Shown one piece after another: positions 56,209-64,000 of a DNA stretch of 64,000 nt; positions within the stretch are counted from its first letter, which is position 1, and each line of letters opens with the position of its first letter. This stretch comes from Cedecea colo. Lineage in GTDB: Bacteria > Pseudomonadota > Gammaproteobacteria > Enterobacterales > Enterobacteriaceae. The notes beneath the pieces were generated by a model. It was given only the letters and a program-made list of their open reading frames with translations, searched no databases and was not told the origin of the DNA. The stretch is taken from contig NZ_SOYS01000005.1 in assembly GCF_011808225.1 (NCBI RefSeq), positions 202,386 to 266,385 on the forward strand, written 5' to 3'. Both the position numbers and the translations under genes were made by a program.

Positions 56209-57360
56209 ATGAAAACTAAAATGCGCGTTCTTCCACCGTTGGCAGGAGCAGGACTGCTCTTAGGCATGGCCTCTTTTTCCGCCAACGCAGAAATCACTTT
56301 ATTAAAACAAGATCCCCAGGCAGGCAATCCGTTAAGCCGCCTGAACTTCACCGTTGGCGGCAGTATTCGTCCGCAGTTCAACATGATGACCGGCGACGGC
56401 GACAAAGGCTCTTATAAACGTAACGGGTTCGATGGCGGGACGCGTTTCCGCTTTGCGGCCGATTATTACCTGTTCGATGATATTAGCTGGATTAGCTATT
56501 ACGAATTAGGCGTAAATATTCCGGCGGTGTTTGACTGGGATAACCACTATGCCGAAGGCGCGAACGATACTACCCGCCGTATGCTTTATACCGGTTTGAA
56601 AAGCAAGACCTGGGGTCAGCTGACCTTCGGCCAGCAAAACAGCGTTTATTACGATGTGGTTGGTGCGAAAACCGATATCTGGGATTACGACATGGTAGGC
56701 CAGGCACCGGGCAACGGTATTAACGGCGACTACGATGGCTCCTACCGCTCACGTAAGATGCTGAAGTACAAAAACACCTTTGGCAATGCGGATGTATATG
56801 CATCTTATCTGTTTGAAGATGGCGGATACCCGCCGGGTAACGGCCTGCGTTACAAACGTAAGGGCGGCGGTTCACTGGGCGTGGATTACCATCTGACTCC
56901 GGATCTGACCTGGGGTGCGGCATGGAACTACACCCGTGCAGAAATGCGTAACCCGGGCGACAGCGACAGCAAAACCTACGATCAGAATATCCTCGGTACG
57001 GCGCTGAGCTGGAAACCTGATAACTGGACGTTCAGCGTAGGCGGCGGCTGGTATCAGAACTTTATGACCACTAAAAAAGTGGACGTGCATAACTACTTTG
57101 CGGGCGATGCGTGGGGCGTGGAATACTTCGCGGGCTACACCATCCCGGTTGGTCAGTACGCGCTTAAATCCGTTCAGCCTTACTTTATGGGCGATCGCAT
57201 CGAGTACGTTAACGGTCGCGACTATCAGCGTATCGACAACGGCGTGGGCGTGAGCTTCCAGCTGGATTACGGTTTCCGTGTTGATTACGAACACGTGTTC
57301 ACCTCCAGCACTGACGATCTGGGTGATATGAACCTGGTGCGTCTGCGTTACGATTTTTAA
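56209..57360 (+). CDS. Outer-membrane porin, Gram-negative type
   Basis: 383 residues with a signal peptide (GLLLGMASFSANA, cut before EITLLKQ) and a series of amphipathic strands alternating aromatic residues, ending in the outer-membrane C-terminal Phe (VRLRYDF). The segment MLYTGLKSKTWGQLTFGQQN is typical of general porins. The specific subfamily and cargo are not recognised. The preceding 244 bp are very A/T-rich, as in regulated porin promoters. A G/C-rich terminator follows. It replaces the rhs region found here in E. coli. Confidence 0.8.
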   Translation: MKTKMRVLPPLAGAGLLLGMASFSANAEITLLKQDPQAGNPLSRLNFTVGGSIRPQFNMMTGDGDKGSYKRNGFDGGTRFRFAADYYLFDDISWISYYELGVNIPAVFDWDNHYAEGANDTTRRMLYTGLKSKTWGQLTFGQQNSVYYDVVGAKTDIWDYDMVGQAPGNGINGDYDGSYRSRKMLKYKNTFGNADVYASYLFEDGGYPPGNGLRYKRKGGGSLGVDYHLTPDLTWGAAWNYTRAEMRNPGDSDSKTYDQNILGTALSWKPDNWTFSVGGGWYQNFMTTKKVDVHNYFAGDAWGVEYFAGYTIPVGQYALKSVQPYFMGDRIEYVNGRDYQRIDNGVGVSFQLDYGFRVDYEHVFTSSTDDLGDMNLVRLRYDF

Positions 57361-57369
57361 TCGTACTCT

Positions 57370-57399
57370 GGCGGGCGGCAGCTCTGCTGCCCGCCTTTT
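57370..57399 (+). terminator. Porin gene terminator
   Basis: GGCGGGCGGCAG, loop CTCTG, CTGCCCGCC followed by TTTT, ten bases after the porin stop. Confidence 0.85.
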
Positions 57400-57933
57400 A
57401 AGACCGATAAATAGCCTGGTTTTATACGTCATAAAGCAGAGCAAATGGCCTGGTTTTTTGTATCAGCGTCAGCGCTCTTCAGGCGCGTCTCAATATCCTT
57501 CTTTGCAATTCCCCGAAGCTTTTCATCGCGTTTGCGAGCCGTCTCGAAGTCTGCAATTCTGTCTAATTTTTCATCTATTCTACTGGTGGGTTATCCAGTA
57601 ATATTAGTTCAATGAGTAGTCAAGAAGGTCGGTGAGGCCTGAAAAAGAAACGCCCCCGAAAGTGTACTGACCCCCAAAAGTTGGACAGATTAACCGAGGC
57701 ATCTGAGAAAGAGTTCATGGTATACATGAGCTCTTTTTTTGTTTCCTGCTAAAGCTAAATAAACTATTCCGCAACCGAATTATCCATTCCACAGCTTTCT
57801 TACTTCACGTTCTTCACTGTCTCATCAATCAACTATTCGCAATGTTCGCACGTGAAGGATTTCTACTGAATTGACTATTAGTGATCCATTCAATTATTGC
57901 TCAAAGCAATTTGAACGTATTGGCCTTAGCGTT
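57400..57933. other. Intergenic region with remnants
   Basis: About 530 bases without an intact gene. On the minus strand, 57429-57590 reads as a helical charged 3' fragment (DFETARKRDEKLRGIAKKDI, ending CSAL) without a start codon; I do not recognise it. At 57661-57690 AGTGTACTGACCCCCAAAAG with following TTGGACAG resembles the end of an IS3-family element, but no transposase remains. A hairpin (GAGTTCATG/CATGAGCTC, then seven T) lies at 57710-57739. Confidence 0.35.
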
Positions 57934-58673
<740 letters not shown>

Positions 58674-58683
58674 GTGACACCCC

Positions 58684-58741
58684 TGTATAGCATTTGCTTT
58701 ACAAGCATAGCATAGCGGACATGTATAGCAAACGCTATACA
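58684..58741. promoter_or_regulatory. Two palindromic operators of the toxin-antitoxin operon
   Basis: TGTATAGCAAACGCTATACA at 58722-58741 is a perfect 8-bp palindrome with a 4-base spacer. TGTATAGCATTTGCTTTACA at 58684-58703 is a one-mismatch copy, 38 bp away. They stand just before the antitoxin start, as expected for ribbon-helix-helix autorepression. Confidence 0.85.
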
Positions 58742-58913
58742 TGTCGTTTATCCTTTTTGTCGCATAATTTGTGATGTCCGCTCTTTGCCAGAAGCGGACA
58801 TTCAGTCTGGCTTTTACTCTCGTTGTGAACTTCACTGGGCAAGAGGTAGATTGCATTAGATTTTTATGTACTAAATGTCTATATTGGACTTTTGATACAA
58901 TTAGGTGGATTTT

Positions 58914-59879
58914 ATGTCTCAAATCTCTGATATTTTCAAGGCAAGTCAGGAAGCCCATACGGCACTTCGCCCCCAGGTAAGAAAAACGCCGCTGGATAGA
59001 AGCCATACGCTTTCAGCTCAATATGGGTGTGACCTTTTCCTTAAAGGTGAGCATCTGCAGCACACTGGTTCGTTCAAATTCAGGGGCGCCAGCAACAAGA
59101 TCCGCCTCCTTACGCCAGAACAGAAGTCACAAGGCATCATCACCGCATCGTCAGGTAATCATGGTCAGGGTATGGCGCTGGCCGGGGCTATGGCCGGTGT
59201 ACCGGTCACGGTATTTGCCACCGCCACGGCCTCAGTGCTGAAACTTGATGCTATACGGGCATATGGCGCACAGGTCATCACGCTTGATAAAGACTCCCTG
59301 AGCGTAGAGCTTGAAGCTGCTGCCATCGCTGCAGAGAAACAGATTTCCTTTGTTTCACCCTATAACGATCCTGACGTTATCGCGGGCCAGGGAACAATTG
59401 CTCTCGAAATGATGGAAGACGAGCCCGCGCTGGATGCTGTTTTTGTTGCGGTTGGTGGAGGTGGCCTCATTTCCGGCATTGGCTCGGTCATGAAGCAGCT
59501 TTCACCTGAAACACGCATTATTGGCTGTTGGCCGACCGCCTCAACCGCCATGTACGCTTCGCTGAAGGCCGGTGAGATTGTTGAGCCTGAAGAGCATGAC
59601 ACACTTTCTGACGGTACTGCAGGCGGCCTGGAGCCCGGCACGATGACGTTCCCGGTCTGCCAGCAGGTTATCGACGACACGGTCCTGGTCAGTGAGGATG
59701 AAATCAGAGCCGCTCTGAAAACACTTGCCCGCTATGAAAGATGGATGCTTGAAGGCGCAGCCGGTGTGGCGATGGCCGCGTTTATGCAGCAGGCAGAACA
59801 GTGGCGTGGGAAACGCGTAGCGGTAGTTCTGTGTGGGCGAAATATCACCATTGAAAAATTCACCGGAGCTGTTAAATGA
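58914..59879 (+). CDS. PLP-dependent threonine-dehydratase-like enzyme (EutB type?)
   Basis: 321 residues of fold-type II PLP enzyme: PLP lysine in HTGSFKFRGASNK, the phosphate/substrate loop ITASSGNHGQGMALAGAMAG, the glycine loop VAVGGGGLISG, and a C-terminal VVLCGRNITIEKF. It lacks the C-terminal ACT regulatory domain, so it is a catabolic-type dehydratase/racemase. It could be a threonine/serine or 3-hydroxyaspartate ammonia-lyase, or a EutB-like hydroxyectoine enzyme. ATG 58914 follows AGGTGG; a GTG at 58905 is in frame. The stop overlaps the next start by ATGA, so the two enzymes are coupled. Confidence 0.82.
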   Translation: MSQISDIFKASQEAHTALRPQVRKTPLDRSHTLSAQYGCDLFLKGEHLQHTGSFKFRGASNKIRLLTPEQKSQGIITASSGNHGQGMALAGAMAGVPVTVFATATASVLKLDAIRAYGAQVITLDKDSLSVELEAAAIAAEKQISFVSPYNDPDVIAGQGTIALEMMEDEPALDAVFVAVGGGGLISGIGSVMKQLSPETRIIGCWPTASTAMYASLKAGEIVEPEEHDTLSDGTAGGLEPGTMTFPVCQQVIDDTVLVSEDEIRAALKTLARYERWMLEGAAGVAMAAFMQQAEQWRGKRVAVVLCGRNITIEKFTGAVK

Positions 59880-60820
59880 AAATTATCAGTGAGGAGCAAA
59901 TCCGTGCGTCCTTTAACCAGGAAGACGCGCTTGAAATGCTACGTGAAGGCTTCCGTGCTTTTTCTGCCGGTCAGGTGCAGCTGCCGCCCGCGCAGCAGTT
60001 TATGTTCAGAGATGCTACTGGCGACTGCTGCATAAAGTCGGCCTGGAAAGAAGGCAGTTCAAGCTTTTGCGTGAAAATTTCTACCGGTTTCTACCAGAAC
60101 CCTTCCCGTGGGCTTCCGAGCAATGACGGGCTGAACATGGTTTTATCTGCTGAAACAGGCCAGCCTCTTGCCCTGCTTGACGATCACGGCTGGCTGACGG
60201 GCGTCCGTACTGCGCTGGCCGGAAGGATCGCAGCCGAACTGCTGTTGCCTGAGAAAGTGGACAGGATCGCAATATTTGGTACTGGTCTTCAGGCAGAGCT
60301 GCAGCTTCGCCAGCTTGTTGAGCTGACAGCCTGCCGGAATATTATCGTCTGGGGCCGCAGTGAAAGCGCTCTTTCTGGTTTCCGTGAAAGGCTTTCCGAT
60401 GAAAACCTCAGCCTTATTACCACGCTCAGCGCCGAAGAGTGCGCACGCAATGCTTCCGTCATCGTGACCGCAACGCCATCAGCCACTCCTCTTGTCAGGG
60501 CTGAGTGGGTTCGTCCGGGCACGCATATTACGGCTGTTGGCGCAGATTCTCCGGGTAAACAGGAACTGGATGCTGCCATTCTGACCGCTGCTGCCTGCAT
60601 CCTCGTGGACTCTGCCAGCCAGTGTGGTGCCTATGGTGAACTGAGCCACCTGCAGGAAGAGCACCGTGCGGGAAGTAAAGTCATCGAGTTGGGAAGCCTG
60701 CTTACCGATAATGCTCAGTATGTCCGTCGTGATACGGATATTACGGTCGCCGATCTGACCGGGCTTGGCGTGCAGGATGCACAGATTTCTGCAAGCATCC
60801 TTAAGCAGTTCAGCCTCTGA
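59876..60820 (+). CDS. Ornithine cyclodeaminase/mu-crystallin family enzyme (EutC type?)
   Basis: 314 residues with the family's NAD(P)-binding Rossmann motif IAIFGTGLQAELQLRQLVE near residue 125 and the preceding active-site Lys/Arg segment CCIKSAWKEGSSSFCVKIST. DDHGWLTGVRTALAGRIAAE is a strong family signature. Members deaminate ornithine, reduce cyclic imines or act in ectoine use (EutC). Translationally coupled to the PLP enzyme, so the two probably act in series on one substrate. Convergent with the deacylase gene. Confidence 0.85.
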   Translation: MKIISEEQIRASFNQEDALEMLREGFRAFSAGQVQLPPAQQFMFRDATGDCCIKSAWKEGSSSFCVKISTGFYQNPSRGLPSNDGLNMVLSAETGQPLALLDDHGWLTGVRTALAGRIAAELLLPEKVDRIAIFGTGLQAELQLRQLVELTACRNIIVWGRSESALSGFRERLSDENLSLITTLSAEECARNASVIVTATPSATPLVRAEWVRPGTHITAVGADSPGKQELDAAILTAAACILVDSASQCGAYGELSHLQEEHRAGSKVIELGSLLTDNAQYVRRDTDITVADLTGLGVQDAQISASILKQFSL

Positions 60821-60857
60821 TAACCGCGGCCCGGCGTAAAAGCTGAGCCGCATGTCC

Positions 60858-61991
60858 TTAAAAGTTCATCAGCAGTCTGCCTTTTTTTCTCTCCGGCAGC
60901 GGTTCCATGCCCGCTATGAGTGCAACGCGCTGCCCCGTTCTGACTAACGTCATTAAAGGCTGAACCAGAATGCGTCCGTCAACAGGACTGTAGACCGGCG
61001 TTCGCTTTCCGCTGATACCTGCCTCAAGACAGACTATTTCCCCCAAAAGCTCTTCTTTTTTCACATGGTCTCCGGGGCGTTTCTGCCAGACCACGATTCC
61101 ATCAGCTGGTGAGGGCATATGGATGGCACCTTCAAGAGGATAAAGTTGCACTGCATCTCCTGAAAGCGGGTCAGAGGCAGGAGTGCCGGTGGTGATAAAA
61201 CCCTCGGTTCGCAGATAGTTCATAATCCGTCCGGCATCGGTGGCTGCCAGCTCATCACTGACGTCTGCCTGCCCTCTCAGCTCAACTGAAACTGAAAAAG
61301 GTATGCGACCGGCAGAAGCCATACCCCGCTCAGCTAGCCACTTCCAGCCCAGCGTGCAGGCCTCGTCGAAAGCGCCACCACCGGCAAAACTCTCCAGTAG
61401 TACTGCCTCAATACCCATGGAGGCAGCCAGGGAGGCCGCCCGCTCTGTATATCGCTCATTGGTGTAAAAATGCAGTATGCCCGCCGTGTCGCAGTGCAGA
61501 TCGAGGATCACATCGTGCCTGACGGCTTCGCGTAGCAGAGCTTTTTTCCATGCATTGACGAAATCATCATGCGTCGCAGGTGCAAGAACCCTGTCAAGCT
61601 GCTCTTCCGGTCTGATGTGACGCATATCCTGAGCGGCGTGAAGTTGTTCCAGCGCGTCGGCCGCGTCGGGGAAATTGCGGTTAAAATTCTCACCGTTTGC
61701 CAGGTTAAAACGCCCAGTCCAGAATCCCAGCACGTTCTGTGTCATTCCTGTGGGGTTTGCATAAGGAATCAGCGTGATGGTGCCGTTTATACCCCCCTCG
61801 CTGTCTGCCTTTTCAAGCAGCGGAAGAAGATGCTGAATGACCAGTAAGCCCGGATGCTCATCTGCGTGCAGGCCAGCCTGAATATAAACAGCACGTTCGC
61901 TGTCACCTCCGGTGAAAACGTGTTTAATAATTTCAGACCTGTTGCCTGTACCTGCTGCACCGCTGAAAATTGAGGTGGTGGTGACACTCAT
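60858..61991 (-). CDS. Succinylglutamate desuccinylase/aspartoacylase-family deacylase
   Basis: 377 residues. Zinc-carboxypeptidase-like AstE/AspA fold: first zinc motif GLHADEHPG (His and Glu, near residue 47), NFNRNFPD, second zinc His in ILDLHCDTAG, and a C-terminal lipoyl-like beta-barrel (PADGIVVWQKRPGDHVKKEE). The closest known functional group is deacetylases acting on N-acyl diamino acids, such as DoeB on N-acetyl-diaminobutyrate; the substrate here is inferred. The start at 61991 follows AAGGGAG. It lies ten bases after the binding-protein gene, in one operon. Confidence 0.82.
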   Translation of the reverse strand: MSVTTTSIFSGAAGTGNRSEIIKHVFTGGDSERAVYIQAGLHADEHPGLLVIQHLLPLLEKADSEGGINGTITLIPYANPTGMTQNVLGFWTGRFNLANGENFNRNFPDAADALEQLHAAQDMRHIRPEEQLDRVLAPATHDDFVNAWKKALLREAVRHDVILDLHCDTAGILHFYTNERYTERAASLAASMGIEAVLLESFAGGGAFDEACTLGWKWLAERGMASAGRIPFSVSVELRGQADVSDELAATDAGRIMNYLRTEGFITTGTPASDPLSGDAVQLYPLEGAIHMPSPADGIVVWQKRPGDHVKKEELLGEIVCLEAGISGKRTPVYSPVDGRILVQPLMTLVRTGQRVALIAGMEPLPERKKGRLLMNF

Positions 61992-62001
61992 ATTTGCTCC
62001 C

Positions 62002-62781
62002 TTAGTAAATATCAAAGGCAAAATATTTATCGACGATTTTCTTGTAAGTTCCGTCAGCACGCAGTGAGGCGAAAGCCTGATTAACCGCCTGCTGCAGTTC
62101 CGTATCCTCCTTGCGAAGTCCCATGCCAACTCCTGTTCCGAATATCTGCGGGTCAGTTACAGCTGGTCCGGCGAAATCGTAACTTTTTCCTGCAGCCTGT
62201 TTAAGAAATCCGTAGCTTCCTGCGACTTCATCCTGAAAGGCTGCATCAAGGCGTCCGGCTTTCAGATCGGAATAAATATCATCCTGGGAGGGATAAGAAA
62301 CTACGCTGACGCCGCTATTGCGCCAGTATTTGTTGGCATAGGTCTCCTGAATAGATCCCTGCAGCACACCTATATTTTTACCCTGCAGGGATGCAGGCTC
62401 AGGCTTAAGTGCGCTGCCCGCAGGTGCAATAAGACGAGCCTTCGCGGAATACAGCTTGTCAGAAAAATTGATTTCCTTCTGACGTGCCGGCGTTATGGAC
62501 ATGGTTGCCATGATTGCGTCAATTTTTCGTGCCTTAAGCGAGGGGATAAGAGCATCAAAAGGTGACTCAACCACGACACACTTCATTTTCATGCGCTCAC
62601 AAAGCGCCTCTGTCAGATCAATGTCGAATCCTATAACTTTCCCGTCCGGGGATTTAGATTCAAAAGGGGCATAACCCGGATCAGTCCCGATGCGCAGGGT
62701 GGCAGGCTGTTCAGTAGCCAGAACGGATAAGCTTACGAGCAGGGCAGCTGACAACGTCACAATCGTTCTTACTGTACGCAT
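62002..62781 (-). CDS. Periplasmic amino-acid-binding protein of an ABC importer
   Basis: 259 residues with a cleavable signal ([15 protein letters not shown], cut before TEQPATL) and the SBP_bac_3 fold: [55 protein letters not shown]. This is the HisJ/ArgT-like group that binds basic or polar amino acids. No permease or ATPase gene is adjacent, so it must borrow one or they lie beyond the window. First gene of the minus-strand operon; GAGG precedes the ATG. Confidence 0.9.
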   Translation of the reverse strand: MRTVRTIVTLSAALLVSLSVLATEQPATLRIGTDPGYAPFESKSPDGKVIGFDIDLTEALCERMKMKCVVVESPFDALIPSLKARKIDAIMATMSITPARQKEINFSDKLYSAKARLIAPAGSALKPEPASLQGKNIGVLQGSIQETYANKYWRNSGVSVVSYPSQDDIYSDLKAGRLDAAFQDEVAGSYGFLKQAAGKSYDFAGPAVTDPQIFGTGVGMGLRKEDTELQQAVNQAFASLRADGTYKKIVDKYFAFDIY

Positions 62782-63108
62782 ATATACCTCCGGATTCAGT
62801 TCATCACATGCTGAAAGTCAGCAGACAAAGTGTCTCGCCTTACCGCATTATTGGACTTATAATCCAGAGTGTACATTTTGTACAAGAATATTAATTGATT
62901 TTGCGAATATATTTCTCGCTATAAATCAGTTAAAAACATTATTTTATAACAACTTGCGATAGATTTTTTACAAGCAATACGAAAAAGATCTGGTGCCATG
63001 GCAATGGCATTTTCTGGATTAATTGTCTGCATATAACCTGTTGTCGCGACAACGGAATGCCAGTGAGATACGATAAAAAAAAATTGAAAAGGGGCCGGTC
63101 CGGACATC
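62782..63108. promoter_or_regulatory. Divergent promoter region of binding-protein gene and regulator
   Basis: 327 A/T-rich bases without an open frame of note. It should hold both promoters and the binding site of the YheO-type regulator. TTGTCGCGACAAC at 63043-63055 is a near-perfect palindrome and a candidate operator. Confidence 0.45.
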
Positions 63109-63726
63109 ATGCAGAATTTGAAAAGTGAACAATTCGTAACACTGCAATCTATGGCAGATGGTATCGCTGCACTGTTTTTTCCGGTGGTGGAAGTCGCCAT
63201 ACACGACATACGGAGCGGTAAAATAGCCTATCTGGCGAATAATATTTCAAAGCGTAACGTGGGCGATGATGCGGGGCTGGAAGAACTGGCTCTACGGGAT
63301 ATGGATAAGCTTGCAGGCCCTTATGAGAAATTGAACTGGGATGGAAAAAAAATCAGGTCAGTAAGCGTCAGGGTCAATCTTAATGGCGATCCGGAATACA
63401 TGTTCTGTATCAACTTCAGCACTGCTCAGCTTGATGATGCCCGCCAGGCGCTGGAGATGTTTTTGTCTGTGAACAGGCTTCTGCCCCAGCCTGTGCAGCT
63501 ATTTGAAAATGACTGGCAGGAAAAAATAAACACATACCTCCATCACTGGCTGGCCGAACACAACTCATCGCTTTCCACGCTGACACGGATTCAGAAAAAG
63601 GCACTGGTGACTGAACTGTACCGGCAGGGAGCGTTTAATGTCAGAAACTCAGCCGATTATATTGCCAGTGTGCTTTCAATGGGGCGCGCAACTGTTTACA
63701 AGCATCTGAAAGAGCTTAAAGGCTGA
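63109..63726 (+). CDS. YheO/DauR-family PAS-HTH regulator
   Basis: 205 residues. N-terminal YheO-like PAS domain (about 10-120; VEVAIHDIRSGKIAYLANNI SKRNVGDD, and SVSVRVNLNGDPEYMFCINF) and C-terminal HTH_22 domain (FNVRNSADYIASVLSMGRAT then VYKHLKEL). The family includes DauR, which controls D-arginine catabolism. Divergent from the binding-protein operon, so it most likely senses the substrate of this cluster. The ribosome binding site is weak (AAGGGG 14 bases upstream). Confidence 0.85.
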   Translation: MQNLKSEQFVTLQSMADGIAALFFPVVEVAIHDIRSGKIAYLANNISKRNVGDDAGLEELALRDMDKLAGPYEKLNWDGKKIRSVSVRVNLNGDPEYMFCINFSTAQLDDARQALEMFLSVNRLLPQPVQLFENDWQEKINTYLHHWLAEHNSSLSTLTRIQKKALVTELYRQGAFNVRNSADYIASVLSMGRATVYKHLKELKG

Positions 63727-63962
63727 GTGCCTGAAGTATTATCCTTTCTTCAGGATTATGTCCTGGATGGTCCGCTTTTCGCTCACAGCAGACCTTTAGC
63801 TCAGTGAGCTTGTACGCTCTGTGCCAGAAGCGGATGTTGCTGACGTCACGATGAATTAATTGTATTAGTCGCGACTTGATCTGACACACGGCCTTGAAGG
63901 GTTGAGAGTTACCGGTTTTGATATGGGTGTCGAATCCTTATGCAAAACACGAGGTAACTCTC

Positions 63963-64000
63963 ATGCTTCATACTACCAATCCCGTCATCAAACACAAAAC
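63963..64000 (+). CDS. Start of a probable transposase gene (cut by window edge)
   Basis: ATG 63963 after GAGGTAACTCTC begins MLHTTNPVIKHKT. I recall this N-terminus from IS481-type transposases with a DDE integrase core, but only 12 codons are visible. The 60-100 bases before it may include the left inverted repeat (TGATCTGACACACGGCCTTG near 63878). This suggests an insertion sequence bounds the accessory region. Confidence 0.4.
   Translation, partial: MLHTTNPVIKHK

Noticed and set aside
57661..57690. IS3-like inverted repeat as evidence of an insertion sequence
   Set aside because: The end sequence is suggestive from memory, but no transposase reading frame or second end is present, so it is noted only within the intergenic entry.

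Overview
This window is a stretch of chromosome from a member of the Enterobacteriaceae. The gene order follows the Escherichia coli 10-11 minute region almost gene for gene: amtB-tesB-ybaY-ybaZ-ffs-(insert)-ybaA-(norWVR insert)-rpmE2/rpmJ2-ylaC-maa-hha-tomB-acrB-acrA-acrR-rsmS-priC-ybaN-apt-dnaX-ybaB-recR-htpG-adk-hemH-gsk-(hipBA insert)-ybaL-fsr-ushA-ybaK-chiX-ybaP-(nlpA)-copA-cueR-ybbJ-qmcA-cnoX-ybbO-tesA-ybbA-ybbP. Protein lengths and motifs match the E. coli proteins closely. Several E. coli genes are absent from their usual places: mscK, aes and fetAB. The extra genes argue for a relative outside Escherichia, but I cannot fix the genus from sequence alone.

Layout. 1-3.7 kb holds ammonium transport, the TesB thioesterase, YbaY, YbaZ and 4.5S RNA. 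3.7-9.1 kb is accessory: an unknown membrane protein, an unknown small protein, a divergent YczR-type MocR regulator/YczE pair with a visible operator, a gutted AraC gene and a GNAT protein. 9.2-14 kb has ybaA and a complete nitric-oxide detoxification locus (norR divergent from norVW) with three NorR enhancer sites and a sigma-54 promoter. 14-16.3 kb has a flavin reductase-like gene divergent from an XRE-2TM regulator, an EIIB remnant and Zur-regulated spare ribosomal proteins. 16.4-24 kb has ylaC, maa, hha-tomB and the AcrAB efflux operon with its repressor.

24-35.8 kb is housekeeping (replication restart, purine salvage, DNA polymerase III tau/gamma, RecR, HtpG, adenylate kinase, ferrochelatase, guanosine kinase). 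It contains three copies of an unrecognised interspersed element of about 138 bp. 35.8-37.5 kb is a HipBA toxin-antitoxin module. 37.5-56 kb is again E. coli-like and includes the CueR/CopA copper circuit with its programmed frameshift, and the ChiX small RNA.

56-64 kb, after ybbP, is an accessory region. It contains a porin, a TacAT-like GNAT toxin/DUF1778 antitoxin pair with two palindromic operators, and a five-gene catabolic-looking cluster: a threonine-dehydratase-like enzyme, an ornithine-cyclodeaminase-like enzyme, an AspA/AstE-type deacylase, a periplasmic amino-acid-binding protein and a YheO/DauR-type regulator. The window ends in what looks like the start of a transposase. This cluster, and the terminator-associated repeat element, are the two most interesting things here. 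No tRNA, rRNA or CRISPR array was seen.
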